A DNA stretch of 22,820 nucleotides from Azolla pinnata (Eukaryota > Streptophyta > Polypodiopsida > Salviniales > Salviniaceae), in contig JBBBWG010009524.1 in NCBI GenBank assembly GCA_037176905.1, forward strand, positions 1-22,820, in the 5' to 3' direction. The position numbers and the translations under genes are program-made. The notes below the pieces were generated by a model. That model was not told the DNA's origin, searched no databases, and saw only the letters and a list, made by a program, of their open reading frames with translations. How positions within the stretch are numbered: position 1 is the stretch's first letter; every line of letters begins with the position of its first letter. Below, one piece after another: positions 18,910 to 22,820 of this stretch.

Positions 18910-19335
18910 TGTTAGAGAAAAGCAAGAGATTGAGGGATTGAAGAAAGAGAGAAGAGAATAGAAGAAGAGAGAACAATAGATTGATAAGAAAAGAGTGGGT
19001 TTATTATAATAGAATGAGTACAACGAGAGGGTGAGGCCTAAGATTGGTGTTGATTTGAACTGATTTGATATAATCTATATATATCTATTTATAGGTTCTT
19101 ATAAAATAACCTAGAGATTTCTAGAATGTTCTATACCTAAAATATACTATGATGTTCTAAAAGATTTTAAAATGTTTTGGAAAGTTTTACCATTTTCTCT
19201 CGTACAATAATCACTATATAATTATAAAAAGTAGCCTTTATTATATTATGCCCTGATAGGTTATTTCAATGGTTAGGCTAGGGATTATGTATTACAAGAT
19301 CTAGGTACAAGTCCAAGTGAAACATAATGTCCCTA
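18910..19335 (-). mobile_element. Second, diverged copy of the element-B LTR (solo LTR)
   Basis: Starts TGTTAGAG, then GAGATTGAGGGATTGAAG, GAGTGGGTTTATTATAATAG, CTATTTATAGG and GATTTCTAGAATGTTC, aligning in order with 2618-3025. The minus-strand TATA (19093-19087) is kept, and three perfect HSE units remain (TTC 19119, GAA 19124, TTC 19129). An insertion of about 50 bp lies near 19205-19255. The right end is uncertain: similarity thins after 19320, and CTTTACA at 19427-19433 might be the true end. No internal retrotransposon sequence is next to it. Confidence 0.75.
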
Positions 19336-19484
19336 GGGCTTCCGACCAGAGGATATCATATTTGCTTTGATAAAAATTAAAGAAATAAATGAAATGCAAA
19401 ATTTAGATTGCTTTCATTAACAAAGACTTTACAGTTAATCCCAGATTTTGGATTGCAGAAGATTGGGCTTGGTGAGATTTTCAA

Positions 19485-19680
19485 GTTAGGGTTTTTTTTG
19501 ACGTTTTTAGGGTTAGGGTTTAAAGAGAAATCGGCTTGGCTAAAAGAATGAGGGTTTTTGTGACGTTTTTAGGGTTAGGGTTCCAAGAGAAATCACCTTG
19601 GCTAAGAGAATTAGGGTTTTTATGAAGTTTTTAGGCTTAGGGTTCAAAGAGAAATCGATTTGGCGAAGAGAATTTGCATG
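19485..19680. repeat. 62-bp tandem repeat with telomere-type motifs
   Basis: Units start GACGTTTTTAGGGTTAGGGT at 19500 and 19562 and GAAGTTTTTAGGCTTAGGGT at 19624. Each ends in CTTGGCTAARAGAATKAGGG-like sequence. The plant telomere repeat is TTTAGGG; the units carry one to two copies each, and on the minus strand the telo-box AAACCCTAA. Confidence 0.85.
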
Positions 19681-19889
19681 TCGAACTAGAGGATAGCCGC
19701 CCTTGCATGAAAGAAAGGTCACTTTGCACGGAGTTGCATAGCCTCCAGATGCCGTCCACCTTGGTTGCTTGGATTGCATGTGAGCGTGTCTGGACATTTT
19801 TGGGTGAGTGTAAACATTTGTATCAGCTTGACTCCAAGAGTCCCTATTGCTACAATCGCAAATCCGTGATACAAACTAGCATTGATCCA

Positions 19890-20278
19890 TGATGTTTTAT
19901 TATGATACAAAATATTCTATATCTAAAATGCATGCATATATGATGCTTATACATGTATGTATGCATGTCTATTTAGATGAGCATGTATGTACCTATGCAT
20001 AGACGGGTGAATATGCATGTATGTATGCCTATACATGTGAATATACATGTATATTGTATGCATATATAGGTGAATATGCATGTATGTATACATATATATA
20101 TGAACATGCATGTTTATATGCGTGTACAGATGAATGTATGTATGTATGCATGCATATACAGATGAATATGCATGTATATATGCATGTATATTTAGATGAA
20201 TGTATGTATGTCTGCATTCATATATAGATGAATATGCGTGTACCTATACATATATAAGTGAATATGCAATATGATGAC
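19890..20278. repeat. AT-rich composite repeat, cluster 2 (minisatellite)
   Basis: Begins with TTTTATTATGATACAAAATA (shared with 21142 and 22010), then 28-33 bp units of the type GAATATGCATGTATGTATGC plus CTATACATGT. The open frames here are a by-product of the period and the lack of stops. Confidence 0.85.
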
Positions 20279-20555
20279 CTCATAAGTCATGAACCGAATG
20301 ATAGAAATGCAAGACTTTCATTTCTAGCACATGGGCAAAATGGGCCCTTTTTACAGCTTCGAGGTGAGTCACCAATTTGGAACTTTACACCTCCAACATG
20401 GTTGATTCCACCTCCAATCACATAGACAAGTCCAAGTATTGACGAGAAATAGTCTGACCAAAATCTACTTCAGTTTGTCTGATAATTTGTGCTATGTAAA
20501 TTTGGACTAACTAATGGAAAGATATTATTTTGGAAAAAAAATAAAAAAAATCCAT
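20279..20555. other. Unique-looking spacer within the repeat cluster
   Basis: No coding frame, no repeat units. It interrupts the minisatellite, probably as an insertion. ATGACCTCATAAGTCAT near 20273-20289 is an imperfect palindrome at its left edge. Confidence 0.4.
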
Positions 20556-21735
20556 GTTTCTATGCATATATTGGTGAATATCCACTTATGTATGAATATA
20601 TAGATGAATATGAATCATACATGTGCATATACACATGAATATGCATGTAGGCATATATATTTTTATGAATATGTATGTACATCTTCACGTAGAGTTGAAT
20701 ATGCAATTGAATAAACACATATGAACATGAATATGCATTTATGCGTGCACATACAGATGAATATGCACTTATCTATGCATATACACATGATTATGCACGT
20801 GTGCATGTATATTTAGATGAATGAGCATGTATATATGAATATACTTGTTAATACATGATAATATGCATCTACCATGTAGCAACGTGTTTAGGTCATGGTA
20901 AATAGTTTTTCAAAATCATAATAAATTTGCTGCAATTCTTACCACGATCTTACTACATGTTTAGCGCTGCAAATTTCCTAGGACCATACTACATATATTC
21001 GTTGTTAGATAGACACAACCATATTCCACGTTTGGTGCAAGTTTCTGTCACAAGAAAGATTTGAACCCTAAACCTAATTCGATTAATAATTAGGTTGTCT
21101 AGCCAATTGATCAAATATACAAGTATATAACAAAATTAATACTTTATTATGATACAAAATGTTTTATATCCAGAATACATACATATATAGATCCATATGC
21201 ATGTAAGTGAATATCATCATACATGTACATATACACATTAAATGCATGTATGCATGTGTATTTAAATGAGCATGCATGTATCTTTACATAGATTGGTAAA
21301 TATGCATGCATGTATGTCTATACAAGTGAATATACATATATATTGTATACATATATAGGTGAAATGCATATATGTATACATATACAGATGAATATGCATG
21401 TATGTATGCATGTACAGATGAATATGGGTGTATCTATGCATATACTGGTGAATATCCAGTTATGTATGAATATATAGATGAATATGTATCATACATGTAC
21501 ATATACACAGGAATATGCATGTATGCATATATATTCGCATGAATATGTACGTACGTCTTCATATAGAGGTGAATATTCAATAAAATAAACACATATGCAC
21601 ATGAATATGCATTTATGCGTGTATATATAGATGAATATTCACTTATCTATGCATATACACATGACTAGGCATGTATGCATGTATATTTAGATGAATATAC
21701 ATGTATATATGCATATACAAGTGACTATTCATGTC
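20556..21735. repeat. AT-rich composite repeat, cluster 3
   Basis: Minisatellite units at 20556-20850, a head segment of about 290 bp (20850-21140) with a tRNA-like module, the linker TTTATTATGATACAAAATGT, then minisatellite again to 21735. The head includes GCTGCAAATTT and ACCATACTACA, which parallel GCTGCAAAATT and ACCATACTACA of cluster 1. Confidence 0.85.
21058..21110 (-). other. tRNA-like A/B-box module, copy 3
   Basis: The minus strand reads TCAATTGGCTAGACAACC (A-box-like), a perfect 9-bp hairpin (21071-21079 with 21088-21096, 8-base loop) in the place of an anticodon arm, then AGGGTTCAAATC (B-box-like). It is the best preserved of the four copies. Confidence 0.45.
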
Positions 21736-22045
21736 AATATAGGATAATATGTAGCTATAATGCCGCAATGCGTCTAGGCCGAGATAAATATTTTTTCAAA
21801 ATCGCGTTAAATTTGCCACGATTGTTACAACGGCCTTACTGCATGTTTACCCCAGTGTAACTTGCTGCAAATATTTTTTGAAAAATGTCAAATTAACTGA
21901 GACGACACTATTACATTTGTTGCGACATAGACTGACCATATTCCAGTTTGTGTCACAAGAAAGATTTGAACCAAATGGTCAAACATGCTACTATACAATA
22001 TATCCAAACTTTATTATGATCCAAAATGTTATATATCCAAATTGC
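21730..22045. repeat. AT-rich composite repeat, cluster 4 (head segment)
   Basis: Head segment homologous to 20850-21140 (GGATAATATGTAGCTATAAT, TGTCACAAGAAAGATTTGAA), with a shortened tRNA-like module at 21963-21985, then TTTATTATGATCCAAAATGT at about 22010. The minisatellite tail is absent. Confidence 0.75.
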
Positions 22046-22117
22046 ACTTTATTGTTTCTTCTTCTTTCTTATTATTTTGCCTTCTTCACTAAGCCAGGGC
22101 TTCAGAAGTGAGAGTGT

Positions 22118-22215
22118 GTGACAAGAAGGAAAACGAAGACCAAGAAGAAGAAGAAGAAGACCAAGAAGAAGAAGAAGAAGACCAAGAAGAAAGAAGAAGA
22201 AAGAAAGAAGAAAAT
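22118..22215 (+). repeat. Purine-rich 21-bp repeat
   Basis: ACCAAGAAGAAGAAGAAGAAG recurs at 22139 and 22160, with a worn copy at 22181, then AAAGAAG repeats. Low complexity; the lysine/glutamate-rich frame is not credible as a gene. Confidence 0.9.
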
Positions 22216-22265
22216 CATTCTAAGACAGAGAGAGTTTTTTTCTTATATCATTTTGTCTGAACCAG

Positions 22266-22331
22266 CTCTTGGGCTCTTGGGCTCTTGGGCTCTCTTTTTT
22301 TTTTCTTTTTTTCTTTTGGTTTTTTTTAAAA
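22266..22331 (+). repeat. 8-bp tandem repeat and T run
   Basis: CTCTTGGG occurs three times in a row (22266-22289), followed by a T-rich stretch to about 22328. Confidence 0.9.
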
Positions 22332-22526
22332 AAAGATCCTTCCATTAGTAAAGAAATTGATACAAATGAAGATATATCAGCTAAAACTGATCAGTGGTGC
22401 ACATCGTAAAGTAAAGATACCCATGATAGAGAGAACTAGTTACTTATGAAAGTTTTACAAGGTGCAAAAAGATTTCAACTCCCTACACCACTTACTACAT
22501 CTCAATCTTAGTTCTCAAACAATGTG
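22332..22526. other. No feature seen
   Basis: Ordinary composition, no frame of note on either strand. Confidence 0.4.
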
Positions 22527-22725
22527 TACCATGGAATTACATACTCTAAGAACCTTCTTCAACCCTCCTCTCCATTCTTAAGACAAAGAATCAGAATCAG
22601 ATGCAGATATTGAAGGATGCTTTGCCAATTTTGAAGGATGTTCTACCATGGAATTACATACCCTTAGAACCTTCTTCAACCCTCCTCTCCATTCTTAAGA
22701 CAAAGAATCAGAATTGGATGCTCTG
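22527..22725. repeat. 117-bp tandem duplication
   Basis: TACCATGGAATTACATACYC starts at 22527 and again at 22644. The first about 78 bases of each copy are nearly identical through GACAAAGAATCAGAAT. No gene is recognised in it, and the second copy is incomplete. Confidence 0.9.
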
Positions 22726-22820
22726 CCTGTCGAAAACGGGCATCTAATGGCCGTGTTCACACTGTCCATAGCTGGACGGGTCATATTTGTAATATGCCGG
22801 AATGGCTGGTGCCCTAGCCT

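Noticed and set aside
20021..20227. Tyr/Cys/Met-rich repeat peptides in the minisatellite, both strands
   Set aside because: They arise from units near 30-33 bp that lack stops; the period varies, breaking the frame, and there is no start context or conservation argument.
22118..22348. Lys/Glu-rich open frame
   Set aside because: Encoded by a purine-only 21-bp repeat and a T run; low complexity.

Overview
This is nuclear DNA of a flowering plant. The evidence is an 11-exon plant-type ABC transporter gene, decayed Ty3/gypsy retrotransposons and a fragment of the nuclear gene for the photosystem II protein PsbY. The very GC-rich first exon of the transporter, followed by more AT-rich later exons and short introns, fits a monocot better than a eudicot, but I cannot name a species.

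Layout from left to right. 1-1545 is the 3' half of a decayed Ty3/gypsy pol gene on the minus strand (element A), cut by the window edge. 1674-1853 is a minus-strand psbY fragment. 1861-2617 has no gene I can confirm; it holds AT-rich DNA, a weak promoter/first-exon candidate and a 50-bp tandem repeat built of small palindromes. 2618-7381 is a second minus-strand element (B), a chromovirus with 3' LTR, polypurine tract, chromodomain, integrase, broken RNase H/RT, protease and gag, 5'-truncated. Its LTR carries a TATA box preceded by a long run of heat-shock-element pentamers, all facing leftward, toward the psbY fragment.

7382-8780 is an AT-rich composite repeat: a tRNA-like module (B box and A box) joined to a minisatellite of about 30 bp. 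8781-11211 is intergenic, with an LTR-like remnant, a 31-bp duplication, a GA-rich tract and the presumed promoter of the transporter.

11212-16780 (+) is the one apparently intact gene: an ABCC (MRP-type) transporter closest by eye to the ABCC8 group. The spliced frame is 3843 nt (1280 residues), with both nucleotide-binding domains complete but no TMD0 visible. A polyadenylation signal follows at 16903.

16910-22820 is again repeats: a GAA run, a small minisatellite, a retroviral-type protease fragment, a second decayed copy of the heat-shock LTR (18910 to about 19335), a telomere-motif 62-bp tandem repeat, three more blocks of the AT-rich minisatellite with two more tRNA-like modules, purine-rich repeats and a 117-bp tandem duplication. 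The same composite repeat therefore flanks the transporter on both sides. There is no operon-like functional linkage among these features; the transporter stands alone in a repeat-rich landscape.
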